64,000 bases of DNA from Anaeramoeba flamelloides (Eukaryota > Metamonada > Anaeramoebidae): NCBI GenBank assembly GCA_027625915.1, contig JANTQA010000023.1, forward strand, positions 21,824,001-21,888,000, read 5' to 3'. The position numbers and the translations under genes are program-made. Positions within the stretch are counted from its first letter, which is position 1. The number at the start of each line of letters is the position of its first letter. The notes beneath the pieces are model-generated. The model saw nothing but the letters and a program-made list of their open reading frames with translations. It was not told the DNA's origin and searched no databases. Positions 10,070 to 21,425 of this stretch are shown here, piece after piece.

Positions 10070-11451
10070 GGGAGTAGCTACACCATAAGAAATGATAAAA
10101 ATTTGAGAGAGATGAGATAAGAACATTTTATTTTAGTGGCGTATGATCGTAGATTCTCTAAAAATTTTTTTAAAAAAATTATTTGATATTTTTTTTTTTA
10201 GTAATGTTCAACAATAAAAAAAAAGAGATTATATTGATAGAATAGTTTTATTATTATTATTATTTTATTATTAAAATAAACTTAATTCGATTAATTTGGA
10301 CACATTTTAAACAGTTAGAAGAATAACAATAACATGATTTACATCAATTAGGAAATTAATTTTAATTCAACAAACTATATCATTTTTTGTGTTTTTTGTT
10401 TTTGTTTTCATTTTCTTTTTTTCAGGTACTTAATCGGTTTAGTTAGATCTGAAAATTTTTTATAGATGGTTACTAGATGGTTACAGTTGAGTTTCTTCAA
10501 GTGATAAATCCACATACAACCGGTACATGGTATCTTATCATTTGATCGATCAACCATTGTTGGTGTAATTTTAACAAATCTACCAATATATTTTTTGTTC
10601 AAACTCTTTCATTTCAGCTCGTTTCATTTTTTTTTGGACACACTGGTTTTGATTTTTTGTTTTATATTGTTTTCTTATATTTGGATAAAAATGATTACTT
10701 AAAAAACCATTAATACTATGTTACTTAAATCTGGTTTTATATTAGGTTTGGGAGAATATAGTAAATTGAGTTTTTTGTTTCACTATTTTTGATTTTAGAT
10801 GTGTCCAAATTTTTGGAATGGGGTTTAGTTTTTCTTTCTGGGAGAAGATAATTTCAGATTCTTAGAATAAAAAGTGTATCTATTTTGTGGTTTAAACTTT
10901 GATAACATATAATCATATTCACTTCTCATATTCCACTAAACCCAACGATTTAAAATCCTAACAAGTAATAATTCTACTTAATTATTCTAATTTTGGAATT
11001 CTTCTAGCTATTTAAGTCCCATTTATGTTTCCTTTTATATTCTCTCAATTGTAATATTGTTGTTCTTTTTAAACAAAATCCATTAATCCTAAATGCCACT
11101 AATAAAAAAATATTTCTAATTGCTTTATCTTGTCAGGATTAAAAAAATCTCAAAAATGATGAAAAAATGAAAAAATAAAAAATGAAAAAATTAAATGCCA
11201 CAATAGAATGTTGAGAGAAGAATAAAAGATAAGTCATTCAACATTCAAAACACTATTTTAAGTAATTCAACTCAACATTCTATTGTGGCAATTTCTTTGA
11301 GACTTTGAAAAAAAAATTTCAAAAATCTAATGAATGAAGTACTTTAAATAATAAAAACCAATGAGGTACAACCAGAGTAAAAAATGTTATTTTCTGATGC
11401 TCTTCAAAATTGCAAAAAAGTGAAAAATTTTTCTTTACCGTGGCTACTCCC
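10070..11451 (-). mobile_element. TTAA-flanked DNA transposon E, copy 1
   Basis: The 1.38-kb element is bounded by TTAA on both sides (10066-10069 and 11452-11455) and by short inverted ends: GGGAGTAGCTAC at the left and the complement of GTGGCTACTCCC at the right. A TTAA target duplication with roughly 13-bp inverted ends is typical of the piggyBac superfamily, but no piggyBac transposase is recognised. A second copy, in the opposite orientation, lies at 60374-61745. A minus-strand open segment at 10408-10602 (KKYIGRFVKITPTMVDRSND, then CTGCMWIYHLKKLNCNHLV) is the only coding-like part. Confidence 0.7.
10278..10830. mobile_element. Mariner-like element nested in transposon E copy 1
   Basis: Inverted ends AAACTTAATTCGATTAATTTGG at 10278 and the complement of CCAAATTTTTGGAATGGGGT near 10805-10830 resemble the TIRs of the Tc1/mariner element at 47263-48318 (AACTCAATTCCAAAAA). 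The equivalent nested segment is found at 60994-61538 in copy 2, so it was inside E before E was copied. It covers the short open segment 10408-10602. Confidence 0.5.
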
Positions 11452-11455
11452 TTAA

Positions 11456-12394
11456 AAAACTAAGATTTTTGGTTTGAGTCCAAGAAATACAGGTTAAGAT
11501 TCAAAACTTTCTGGCACCATTCAAGTTTATTTAAAAAAATTTTCGGTAAGGTGCAAGAATTTTTTTTTGAGAAATGAAAAAATAATAAATATTTTATAAT
11601 CACCACTACAAAAAATCTGTTAACTTTTATCAATCTTTCAATCACTTTTAGACAATTTACAAACCTTTCAAATACTTTTCAACACTTTTAAAGAGGAAAT
11701 ATGTTGCAAAAGTGATAAGCTTTTAAAAAGTCACGAGATTTTTTGTTGTGACACATTACGAAAAATCTCATGATTTTTACCAAGATTTTCCTTTTTACCA
11801 AGCTTTTACCCATTAAAGTGTTTTGAAAGAACAAAGTTTAGTAAAATCCATGGGATTTTTTGGAGTTCTGTAACAAAATCTGTCCAAAGAAGAAAGTTTT
11901 TTAATTAATAAATTACAATTAAAACCAGTATTTATCATCAATTTTATCAAATAATTGAAACTAAACCACATCCACAAAATGTGATATCTTAATATTTTAA
12001 GTGTTTTTACTAAATTTGCCATTTTTCCAAAAACTATAAAACTTTTCCGGTGCGTACCGACGAGGAAAGTTTATTGTTAACGAATATGGGGGTTCTAATA
12101 GCAAAACATTTCAATTTAATAAAACAACAAAAATGTTTTGGGTTAGAATCAAAAATTTAAAAAAAAAAATTAATTTCAAGAAATCAAAAAACAAAAACAA
12201 CACCAAACCTTTTTTATTCGATCATTACGTTGTTTTTTTTTTTTGCGATTATAAATCCCAAGTTTGTTATCACGAAAAACCTCTCCCATTTTGGGTACAC
12301 ATGAAAAGTTTTATAGTTTTTGGAAAAATGGCAAATTTAGTAAAAACACTTGAAAATATATATATTTTTTTTATTAATGAGCAAGTATAAATTA
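11456..12394. repeat. Palindromic repeat, arms about 11985-12050 and 12294-12360
   Basis: The arms are inverted near-identical copies of about 60 bp (ACTATAAAACTTTTCC on the left; GGAAAAATGGCAAATTTAGT on the right). Small open frames on both strands share FGKMANLVKTL only because of this palindrome and are not genes. Near 11640-11690 short AGTGATTGAAAGG-like repeats occur that resemble 61770-61850. Nothing else is supported here. Confidence 0.6.
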
Positions 12395-13440
12395 CACTCT
12401 AAGTTCCCTTTCAGAAATTTAAGATAAAATCATCGATTTCACGATTATTAATCAATGAAAATAATTTTTAGCTATCACAGCTTAAAATTTTATCATTAAA
12501 AATTTAATTCTTATAATTTATTTAAAAATATCAATATATTTTTTTCATAAGAAAGACATACCCATAAAAAATGATCAATATTTTCTATTATTTCTTTATG
12601 TTGAGATTTTAAACAGAAAGGACGCAATTTATTTGAGTTTTTATTTATTGTATAGTTATATCTATTTAAACAGTTGGCAAATGTTCAGAATTTTAGTAGG
12701 TTCAACTTGATGGATAACTTAAATATTTTAGCATAATAAATATTGTTTTTTGATTTTTAATTATTTTAAATATTCTTGTAGAGTTTCATAAGATACCGTA
12801 GTGTTCCAGGGTTTCTTGAATTTTTTTGTTTTATTTGTGAAGTGTTCTAGATTTTTTTGAAGTTTTCTATTTTATTTGTAAAATCTATTGATTTTCGTTA
12901 GGGTTTTTGTTACTTTTTGAAATAAACCGAAAATTTATTAAAATTTTCTCTTTATTTATAAAAATAAAAAAAACCTAGAACACTTCACAAATAAAAAGAA
13001 AACTCAAAAAAACTTAACGAAAATCTATTGATTTTCCAAATAAACCTAAAACCTAATGGCGCTTTTCCAGAATTCAAAAGAATCTACAAGAAAAAAACAA
13101 AGCTTTTAGTCAATTCTTTGAAATTCTGGAAAACCTAACTGCCTAGTTTTTTTTTTTTTAGAAATAAAAAGAATTTTTTTGAAATTTTCTCTCAATTACT
13201 AAAATTATAAAAAAAGATAATGGTGATTTCCCAAAATTCAAAAGAATTGAGTAAAATCTTTGAATTTAAAATATTCTTTAAAATATTGGAAAACTTAATA
13301 AAATTTCCAACTGGTAGTTTCCAACGAATCATTATAAAATTAATTATAAATTTTGTTTTTAAGAATTTTTAAATTCTTTGAATTCCAATTAATTATATTT
13401 TTTATTCTTTGGTTATATTTTATTCTTTTATCCAAATAAG
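12395..13440 (-). mobile_element. LINE 3' fragment (copy a), carrying an inserted repeat
   Basis: The 3' tail (complement of GTATAAATTACACTCTAAG) and decayed coding sequence read on the minus strand. The equivalent of the C-terminal zinc-finger region, with pieces reading DHFLWVCLSYEKN, matches DHFLWDCPAYKIN of the better preserved LINE at 51480-55050. At about 12790-13315 the LINE is split by a palindromic repeat. It is 5'-truncated and old. Confidence 0.7.
12790..13315. repeat. Palindromic family I repeat inside LINE copy a
   Basis: Contains the recurrent palindrome GAAAATCTATTGATTTTCC at 13019-13037 and the hairpin-type segment 13063-13133 (TTTTCCAGAATTCAAAAGAA and its complement TTGAAATTCTGGAAAA). 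The LINE sequence resumes on both sides, so this is an insertion. Confidence 0.65.
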
Positions 13441-13799
13441 GTAGAGATAATAAAAAAACTTTAAATATTTAGACAATATTTTGCACATGTGTTAGGTAAA
13501 TATAATTATTTTTTTTTTTTGATTTGATAAGAAATTAGGTAATCACATAAAGAGAATTATAATATCAACCAGGAATTTAATTTATACTGTATTTTTTTTT
13601 TTTTTTTTTCAATTTTTTATTATTAATTTTTCATTAGTACCACAAATTTTCAAACATTGAATCTATTTTTAAAAACTATTTAAAGTATTTATAAGTAACT
13701 AGCAAACTGGAAAATATCATAAAGTATATTTTATAACAAATTCCAAAAAAAAAAAATAACGCATCTTGGAATAATAAAGTAAAAATATGATTATTACAA

Positions 13800-14175
13800 A
13801 ATCAAACTTACTTTTTCTGAAATAAATTATTGTTTTAAAAAGATTGATACATTTTTATAATTTTGGAAAAGATCAATTTTTATATTATATTTTATATTAT
13901 TGAAAAAATATATTTTCTCTGGAAGAAGAAATAAATCTATATATCTATACTGGAACTCTATAAAAATACACTTTAAAAACTAAAAAACTAGGTTTTGAAA
14001 TAATTCAGATAAAATATCAGCATGATTTTTTTTTAAAAAAATAAGATGATTTTTTTTTTAAAAAATAAGATAATTTTTTTAAAGTTGAAAAAAATATAAT
14101 TTCTTTTTGTTTCAAATAACCGCTTAAATCAATTTTTTCTTTTTGTTTAACAAAAAAATATGAAAAAAAGTAATA
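13800..14175. repeat. Dispersed repeat family F, copy 1
   Basis: Matches 44470-44900 and 62860-63240 in the same orientation. Shared blocks are AAATTATTGTTTTAAAA, GGAAGAAGAAA and AAATACACTTTAAAA. There is no ORF and its nature is unknown. The stretch 13441-13799 before it shows nothing beyond A/T-rich sequence and homopolymer runs. Confidence 0.55.
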
Positions 14176-14221
14176 AATGATTTACTAAAGAAAAACCATA
14201 AAATCTTCTTAAAAACTTTGT

Positions 14222-14734
14222 TTCAGTCAATTGCGACCATAATTTTTTTCAAATATCAAATATTTTATATAAATTGCGTTTAAAGATTTAATAAAAAATA
14301 AAAAGAATATTTCGAATAATAAAAATAGAAAAATAGTTATAATCAACCTGAAATAAAAATAAAAAAACAAATAAATTTTCTTAAAAATAGAAAAACCAAA
14401 TTCCTGAAAAACCCATTGAGAAAAACAAAAATGTTTGTTTTGATCTTCAATTGAAGAACTTAACAAAATTCCAATGGAAATCAAAATCATTTCCCGAGAA
14501 TCATTTCCACTTTATTAATAACCTTAGAATAACACATTTTTAAAAGTAGCTATTGATCCTTCAATAAAATAAAGAGGCAAATAAATTATGTGTTAAAAAA
14601 AAAATAGAAATAAAGAAAAATATGATTTCAATTTTGGAAATTTCCAAAATAAAATTTCTCTGCTTATATTCATTCAAACACTTTAAATAACTGTAATTCA
14701 CTCTCCATAACTGACATTATTTAACTCGAAAATA
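14222..14734. mobile_element. MITE family D, copy 1
   Basis: The left end TTTCAGTCAATTGCGACCA and the body (TTTTTTTCAAATATCAA, TGTTTGTTTTGATCTTCAATT, AATAACACATTTTTA) match copies at 17553-18238 and 34207-34748. The right end is degenerate. The minus-strand open frame at 14227-14490 covers repeat sequence and is not a gene. A (TA)n tract follows at 14741-14769. Confidence 0.6.
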
Positions 14735-14859
14735 TTTATATATATTTATATATATATATATATATATATTAGTGGTTTTAATGATAACATATATTATCAT
14801 GATATTAACAATAAATCAATTATTTTAGGGATTTAGGTAAGGGGGTTTTTATTCATTAT

Positions 14860-15760
14860 ATCAAAATAGAGTGCATAAACCACCAAGAAAACGTTATTGG
14901 AAACTTCAATTCAATAAAAAAACAAAAAATTACCCAAACCAAAAAAACTAAGAGAAAATCACAATTCCTGTGATTATAATAAAGCGTGAACAAATACTAT
15001 AATCGGTGTTTCATACTATTGTCTGTGCTTTTTTTTCTTCTTTTTCCAAGGCAACATCCAATCTACTTCCAAATGGTAAACCTAAGTTCAAATCAATTTT
15101 AAAAGTAAAGTTCTGTTTATTTTCAGAAAAATTTACATTATTCATGCAAATAGTTGAAAATTTTCCATAGTATTCTCCATTTTTTTGAATTTTATTGTTT
15201 TATTGATGATAAAAATTTCTTCAAAAAAATTCACTCTATTTTTTGAGATAAATTTTGCAATTTGATCTTTCATTTTTCGAATTTCTATTTAAATATTAAA
15301 ACTTTAAGAAACGAATACCATATTTATTTCGTGTTTATTATCAGTTTCTTTGATTGGTTAATTTATAGGTCTTTTATTACAAAAAAACACACTTTTTATT
15401 TTGAAACACGCATTAAATTTTTTTGCACGCGTTATCTTGACTACATTCCCTTCCAAATGATAATTATGATTTTTGAAGTCATTGAAACTATTCAAGTGAC
15501 TCAATGACCAAAACTCATAGACAATGCGTTCTTAAAAGTTAGAGTTGTTTATTGGGTGTGATTGAAATAACTATTATTTTTAATGCAAGAAAATCTTAAT
15601 TATTTTTCAGTTTCGTTGTCACGTTTCCTTATAAGGGTGTTCGAGTTTACTAAACTAAAAATTTTCTTTTTCAGAGTTTTTCATTCAACAAATTAAATAA
15701 AATGATTTTTAGATCCGAATTGGGCAATATTTCGATGAATTTACTACACAATTAAAAGGA
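14860..15760. repeat. Dispersed repeat family H, copy 1
   Basis: About 15470-15740 is a clear match to 40900-41160 (shared AGTTAGAGTTG, AAGGGTGTTCGAGTTTAC, AAATAAAATGATTTTTA); the left part is a weaker match. Decayed and non-coding. The open frame at 15262-15507 shows no recognisable domain and is probably part of the repeat. 15761-16028 is A/T-rich upstream sequence of the next gene. Confidence 0.55.
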
Positions 15761-16028
15761 AATCAGTTCAGAAGCTCTTTAGACTTATTTTAAATTGAAT
15801 TCTTAGTCCTTAAAAAAAATTTACACAATTATTAAACTGGTAATTGTGAATTATTTAGATAACAAGATCGATTACGTAAAAGGAACTACTTATTTCTTAA
15901 AACTACAAGGGTAAGGGTAAAATGAGTTCCAACTGTTTACCCAATTCTAAATAACACTTTTAAACAAAAGAAATATTTCCAAAAATTTGAAAAACATCAT
16001 TCAATTTTTTTACTTTTTCAACTAAAGG

Positions 16029-17138
16029 ATGGAATTTTCAATCAAAGTCGGGTGGCTTGGAGTTTTTGGAGCAATAATTGGGTATGGGCTCTTTGGGTTA
16101 CCAATGAAGCATAAGAAGGTTTTGAAAGCAAATATGAATTCTGTGATTTATAGTTTTTATCTTTCTTTTATGGTCTTTCTTGTACCATTCTTTTTGCTCT
16201 TTGTTGAGCCAATTAAGATCAGCATTTATGGTGTAATTTCAGGCATCATTTGGATTCCCGCATGCTTTGCATCCATTGTAGTTGTCCAGTCTATAGGCTT
16301 GACTGTTGGCATTTCGGTGTGGTCTGTGCTTGTAATGTTTATCAGCTTTTGCTGGGGGCAAATCTTTGGCCATAAAATGAAAAACGCAACTTTAACCATT
16401 ATTGGCCTAATTCTCATCTTTGGAGGTATACTTTCACTAATCAAAATCCCAAGGAACGAAAGTGGCGCTGATGGTGAAGAAACAACAAAAACAAAACCAA
16501 CAAAAGCAATAAAAGAAGAGGAAATGAACTTTGGCAAAACAAATATTGATGATCAAGAGCTATCAAGCTTTGAACCATGGAGTTCAAGCGTAGACAACTT
16601 AATGTCAAATAGCGGGCCCGAACAAAGTGGAGAGGATCTTAAAAAGGGGAAACAACACGACAAAGAAGACAAAAAAGTTTCCAATTTCGTTGGATGGCTT
16701 GGAATTCTTATTATCGGAATTTGTGGTGGATCGACTTATGCACCATTGGAATTAGCAAAGGCAGAAGACAACGGACTTATGACACCATTTTCCTTTGGAA
16801 TTGGAGCATTTTCCTCCATCACATTTGTAACAATCCTTTATTGTATCAAAAAGAAAATGGAAGGAAAAAATGTCAAAGAATTGTTTCATTTCAAAATCTG
16901 TTATTTTGCTTTATTATCAGGGCTAATCTGGTGCCTGGGGAATATTTGCTCAATAATCGCAATTTTGTCACCACTTGGACTTGCTGTTGGATACCCACTT
17001 ACACAATTAGCAGTTTTATTGTCCTCAATATCTGGAATTATTCTTTTTAAAGAAATTACTGGGAAAAATATTTTTTATTTTTCCATATGTTTTGTTATCG
17101 CAATAAGTGGGGGCATTTTATTAGGAATCTATGGATAA
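16029..17138 (+). CDS. TMEM144-family multipass membrane transporter
   Basis: A single-exon gene of 369 residues with an ATG in a fitting A-rich context (AAAGGATGG) and a TAA stop. It has about ten hydrophobic segments in two blocks of five: near 7-27, 38-60, 67-88, 93-111 and 119-138, then 220-240, 249-270, 286-310, 312-333 and 345-367. A hydrophilic Lys/Glu/Ser-rich loop (about 140-218) separates them. The starts of the halves, VGWLGVFGAIIGYGLFGLP and VGWLGILIIGICGGSTYAP, show the internal repeat and the GW.G....G.G.FG.P signature of TMEM144 proteins, which belong to the drug/metabolite (EamA-like) superfamily. Related proteins are presumed carbohydrate or metabolite carriers; the substrate is unknown. 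The codons are less A/T-extreme than the flanks, consistent with an expressed gene. Frames on the other strand are shadows. Confidence 0.88.
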   Translation: MEFSIKVGWLGVFGAIIGYGLFGLPMKHKKVLKANMNSVIYSFYLSFMVFLVPFFLLFVEPIKISIYGVISGIIWIPACFASIVVVQSIGLTVGISVWSVLVMFISFCWGQIFGHKMKNATLTIIGLILIFGGILSLIKIPRNESGADGEETTKTKPTKAIKEEEMNFGKTNIDDQELSSFEPWSSSVDNLMSNSGPEQSGEDLKKGKQHDKEDKKVSNFVGWLGILIIGICGGSTYAPLELAKAEDNGLMTPFSFGIGAFSSITFVTILYCIKKKMEGKNVKELFHFKICYFALLSGLIWCLGNICSIIAILSPLGLAVGYPLTQLAVLLSSISGIILFKEITGKNIFYFSICFVIAISGGILLGIYG

Positions 17139-17504
17139 TTCCCCACCAAAAGTTTAAAATATTTGAACTACCATTATATAGAATCATAGATATCTCTTAG
17201 CCATACCTGTAAAATTTTTAAAAATGGATTTTTGGTATTGGAGAGATTACACTTTTATAAAGTAACTTTCAGTTGTAGTTTTTTAATGTTTCTTTGTTGT
17301 TTTAGAGAAATCATTTTTTTGCTTTTTTTTTCTCATCCTTGCGTTTTTATTTTTGGCTTTGTTTTTGTATTGGCTTTTTCACAGAGTTTTTTTTTTTTTT
17401 TTATATATTTTTATTAAAATTGGAAAAACCTTTTACAAGAAATTTATTTGATTCACAGATTTTAAAATAAATCAATGAAAAAAAAAATAATACTTTTTTT
17501 TATT
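17139..17504. other. 3' flank of the TMEM144-family gene, no gene seen
   Basis: T-rich DNA. The 61-codon open frame at 17232-17417 is a low-complexity Phe-rich frame over poly-T and is not supported as a gene. Confidence 0.5.
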
Positions 17505-17552
17505 GTTGAAGAAGTGTAAATTACACTCTATTAGCCCTTATAAACTCTGTTT

Positions 17553-18238
17553 CAGTCAAAGGGGCCCAAAGTTTTTTTCAAATATCAATTATTTTATATA
17601 ATTGACCTTTGAAGAACAAATAAGAAATAAACAGAATAATCCACCTTCAAAGAATTGTTGATACATATCTGAAAGAAAACTAATTAATCAATAGATTTTC
17701 TTAAAAATTGAAAAACTCAAATTCTTAGGGCGCAATTGAGAAAAACAAGGATGTTCGTTTTGAACTTCTACTGGTATTTGAATAATAAATATGAAACATT
17801 TTTCACTTCATTTTTGATACTTTTCTTTTAGAAATTAAGCCCCCAAACGAAGTTTGTTGGTATTTGTGGTCTCTATTTGAAAAAGGAAATGAAAATGAAG
17901 TGAAAATTTTTCACATTTATTAAGCAAATATCAAGATCAAAGATCGAATTGAATTGCAATAGAAATCAATAGATTTTTCAACAATCTTTACATGGTTTCA
18001 ATGACCTTAGAATAACACGTTTTTACCAAGTGACTATTGATCTTGCAATAAAAAAATTTTTTGTAAAAGAATCAGGTTTTTAAAAAAAAATCAAAAAAAA
18101 AAAACAAAAATGTGTAAAAATGATTTCAAAAATGATTTCAATTTTGAAAATTCCCAAAATAAAATTTTTCTTCTAATATCCATGCAAACCCATTAAAGAC
18201 ATGTATTATACCATTACAACTGGGTCCCTTTGACTGAA
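17553..18238. mobile_element. MITE family D, copy 2 (best preserved)
   Basis: About 690 bp with inverted ends TTTCAGTCAAAGGGGCCCA at the left and the complement of TGGGTCCCTTTGACTGAAA at the right. It lies within the 3' part of LINE copy b, whose sequence resumes on both sides. No ORF. Copies at 14222-14734 and 34207-34748 share ends and body. Confidence 0.75.
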
Positions 18239-18632
18239 AAATAGTATACTTAAATTCCCTACATAAATTTAAGAGTAAAATCATAGATTTCACGATTATT
18301 AATATTAACGAAAATAATTTCAAACTATCATGGTTTAAAAACAATTCATTAAGATTTATTTCTTTTAATTTATTAAGAAAAATTAATCTATTTTTTTTTA
18401 TAAGAAGGACACACCCATAAAAAGTGATCAATATTTTCTATTATTTCTTTATGTTCATATTTTAAATATAAAGGACAAAATTTATTTGAGTTTTTATTTA
18501 TTATATAATAGTACCTGTTTAGGCAATTAGTAAATGTTCCGAATTTTAGGATTGTTGAACTTGATGGATAACTTAAATATTTTGGAGTTTTTAAATAAAG
18601 GGTTATGATATTTTATTATTTTGAAATATTTC

Positions 18633-19012
18633 TGTGGAGTGCCGTCAAGTGCCGTCAAGTGCCGAGGTTTTCCAGGATTCAAAGGAATAGAGTACAATCA
18701 AAGATTTAACTCTATTCTTTTAAATTATGGAAAATCTAACGGCAGTTTTCTTGAGGTTTTCTGTTTTATTTTGTGAAGTGTTCTAGGTTTTTTTTAATTT
18801 TAGAAATAAAAAGAAAATTTATTAAAATTTTCTTGTTTTATTTCAAAAAGAAAAAAAAAACCTAATGAAAATCTATCGATTTTCCAAATAAACAGAAAAC
18901 TCGAGAAAATATAACGGTGTTTTTTTTTTTTAATTCAAGACATAAACTGGAAATTTCTTAAATTTTCTTTTTATTTCTCAAATTAAAAAAAAATATAACG
19001 ACTTTCCAGCTC
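18633..19012. repeat. Palindromic family I repeat inside LINE copy b
   Basis: Starts with two and a half copies of the 10-bp unit GTGCCGTCAA (18639-18665). The palindrome 18664-18730 follows (GTTTTCCAGGATTCAAAGGA against its complement), then GAAAATCTATCGATTTTCC. It interrupts the LINE at the same place as in copies a and c. Confidence 0.65.
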
Positions 19013-20110
19013 TTGGAATTCAATAATTCATTATATGTATGTATATTTATAAATTTCTTCTTTCAATTCAATTAAATCTTTTGAATTCTAATTTGATTTT
19101 ATTGATTGTTCGTTGATAAAATTTTATCAATTTTTCCAAAGACCGGAGAGATAAAATTTTTGATTTTTTTTTTTAGAATTTAAATTTTTTTTATTTTAAC
19201 CGAAATTACCAGATTTTCAATTTTAAATTCTGTTTTATAAAATCAAAATTCGTGTGTTTCTGTTTATTTTGCATATTTCGGTAATATATGAATTAATCCA
19301 AGACTTTAAGTAATTTAAGGTTTTTATTTCTTAATTAAAAACTTCTAATCAATATGTTAATTGACTAAATATAAAAGATTTACATAATCTAATTTTTATG
19401 TTAATGTTAAGAGAATTGTTATTTAATAATTGTTTAGAGCTATTAAGCATCTTTTTTGATTTTTTTAGATTATAGACTATATGTGAGATTTTATAAAAAT
19501 AAAAAACTCAAATAATTATTTTTTTTAAAATCTTTTGATACAACTGTTTTATCGTTATTTGGTTTTAACGCAAATTGGATAATAATTTAATATATAGAAT
19601 TTAATTTTTGATTTAAATAATTTTGATTTCCTTTTATAATTAAGATTAAATGATCTGTAAACATTCGACAATGGTCTGTTAATGTGATGATTTTCAATAA
19701 AAGAAAATGAGAAATTAGGGCAAATAAAATAGGAGACAATGTATCTCCTTGGAATCTACCAAGTACTTTACTTCATATTATTTTGATAAAATTTTTTGAA
19801 TTATTTTATTTAAAATAATTTTTTCTATTGTGTTTTTAATTATTTTAAAATTGGAAAAGTCAAAAAATTTTGCTATATCAATCATTTATAATGTATGTTT
19901 TATAATTTCAATTTTCCTTATTAGATTTGATTTTATTATAAGTATTTAAGAAATTTAATAATGCAATTTGAGTATCATATTTTTTCCGAAAACCAAATTG
20001 GAATTTGTGAATAAATTCTAAAATGGTTCAATTAGCTTGTATAGCCATTTTAGAAATAAGTTGGTAAGCTTTGATTTTTAGAAATTGGTCGATAATTTAA
20101 TGCAACCCCC

Positions 20111-20693
20111 TCAGTTCATTTTTAAAGAATAAATAAAATTGATCTTTTTGAAAAAAATAATACTAAATATTAACCACAAACTATGCTCAGTACATCTCTA
20201 CAGATCAGGTTCGAACCAAAAAATTGGATTCACAGAAATAAAAGAATAAAAAATGAATGTACTTTTCTAAATAATAATTATTACCTAAGTCTTTGATGTT
20301 ATACTTGAATTGGATGAGTTTGGCTGTTTAAAAATGCCAATTTACAATGAGGAAAAAAAGTTATAAAAATAATTGATAAATGTTTGAAATAATTTCTTTT
20401 TATTTTGTCTTCTTTTTGGAAATAATTATTTTTCAAAAACTTAAATTTTGGTATTTACATAATTTTACAATATTTAAACAAATGAATAAATAAACTGATA
20501 TTTTTTATTTTTTTAAAAAAATAACGAATGAAAGATCATTAGTGACGATATTGATCCGGAGTAAAATGAAAAATGGGCAAATCGAGTGGTTTGTTCGAAT
20601 AAAATTCTTTATTTGAATATATCTTTTTTTTTTTTTTTTTTTTTTTTGTTTTCTAATCTTTATTCTTATATATTGAAAAGAAAATTAATTTAA
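20111..20693. other. Non-coding, nothing recognised
   Basis: A/T-rich, no supported ORF and no repeat partner seen in the window. It ends in a run of about 24 T at 20624-20647. Confidence 0.4.
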
Positions 20694-21142
20694 TCATTGT
20701 GGAAAAAAAGTGAAACAGGAAAAATAGTGAAACACGGTTTTTAATTGGGAACATTTCTGAAAATGAAAAGTAAAATCAATTAAAAGAAGATCCAATTAAA
20801 TTCAAATAATAATCCATTATATTATTTTCAATCAAAACAACAAACACACTTTAAATCTACTTTCTTAATCGAAATTCAAGGTGTGTTTTTGGAGAACTCA
20901 AAAATAGTAAATTTTTTGAACAAATTTTTAATAATTGATCAATCAAAGAAAAACCCTTTACTAAAAAATAGTATTAAAAAAACTGTTATTGTGTCGAATA
21001 CTTCATTTTGTTTTTATTTATTTATTTATTCGAATTTTCATTGATCTTACTTTTCATTTTCCGTAATGTTCCCAATTAAAAACTGTGTTTCACTTTTTTT
21101 CCTTTTTCACTTTTTTTCCTGTTTCAATTTTTTTCCACAATG
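20694..21142. mobile_element. MITE with long inverted ends (CATTGTGG type)
   Basis: About 450 bp. Inverted ends begin CATTGTGGAAAAAAAGTG at 20695 and, as complement, at 21142. They stay paired through AAACACGGTTTTTAATTGGG for about 60 bp, then through GAAAATGAAAAGTAA. No ORF. The first bases resemble those of element A1 (CATTGTGAAAAAAA) and of the small MITE at 37070-37217. Confidence 0.75.
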
Positions 21143-21425
21143 GTAAATAAAAAAATACTGTCGTAAATCATAAATTATTGTATAAAAATTTGATCAAACA
21201 AAAATTTGGTTCCATTTCTGAACAAAAAAAAAACCCAATTATTTGGGATAGTGCTGCATTAGATAAGTTACAAACATGAAGAAAAAAATATATTTGAGAG
21301 GAATTCAAAAAGATAAAGTAAATAAAAAAAAGAAAAGAAAAAGCATATTTCGAATTTGGTAATATTTCAAAAGTAGTCTCGTTATAATAAATAATAATCT
21401 ATTAACAACAAGAAATTAATTATTA

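Larger units (their letters stand above)
17505..20110 (-). mobile_element. Old LINE copy b, interrupted by a MITE and a family I repeat
   Basis: Read on the minus strand it runs from decayed reverse transcriptase (20110) to the 3' tail GTGTAATTTACAC near 17510. Recognisable pieces are PISKNQSLPTYF (RT region N-terminal to motif A), GRFQGDTLSPILFALISHFL (motif B), and FTDHLILIIKG where an intact enzyme has a YADD box. The same phrases occur in the LINE at 51480-55050 (YQGDPLSPILFAFISHFL, YADDLILIMKG). Many stops and shifts are present. It carries a family D MITE at 17553-18238 and a family I repeat at 18633-19012, which are younger than the LINE or were copied with it. Confidence 0.8.

Noticed and set aside
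11813-12390. Two small frames on opposite strands sharing FGKMANLVKTL
   Set aside because: The shared peptide is produced by the inverted repeat being read from each arm, not by two genes.
14741-14769. A+T tracts and (TA)n as possible centromere or replication origin
   Set aside because: Similar tracts occur at 24951, 44979 and 46625, and the whole window is A/T-rich, so nothing singles one out.
16226-16537. Minus-strand 103-codon frame inside the TMEM144-family gene
   Set aside because: Antisense shadow; the plus strand carries a full membrane-protein family match.
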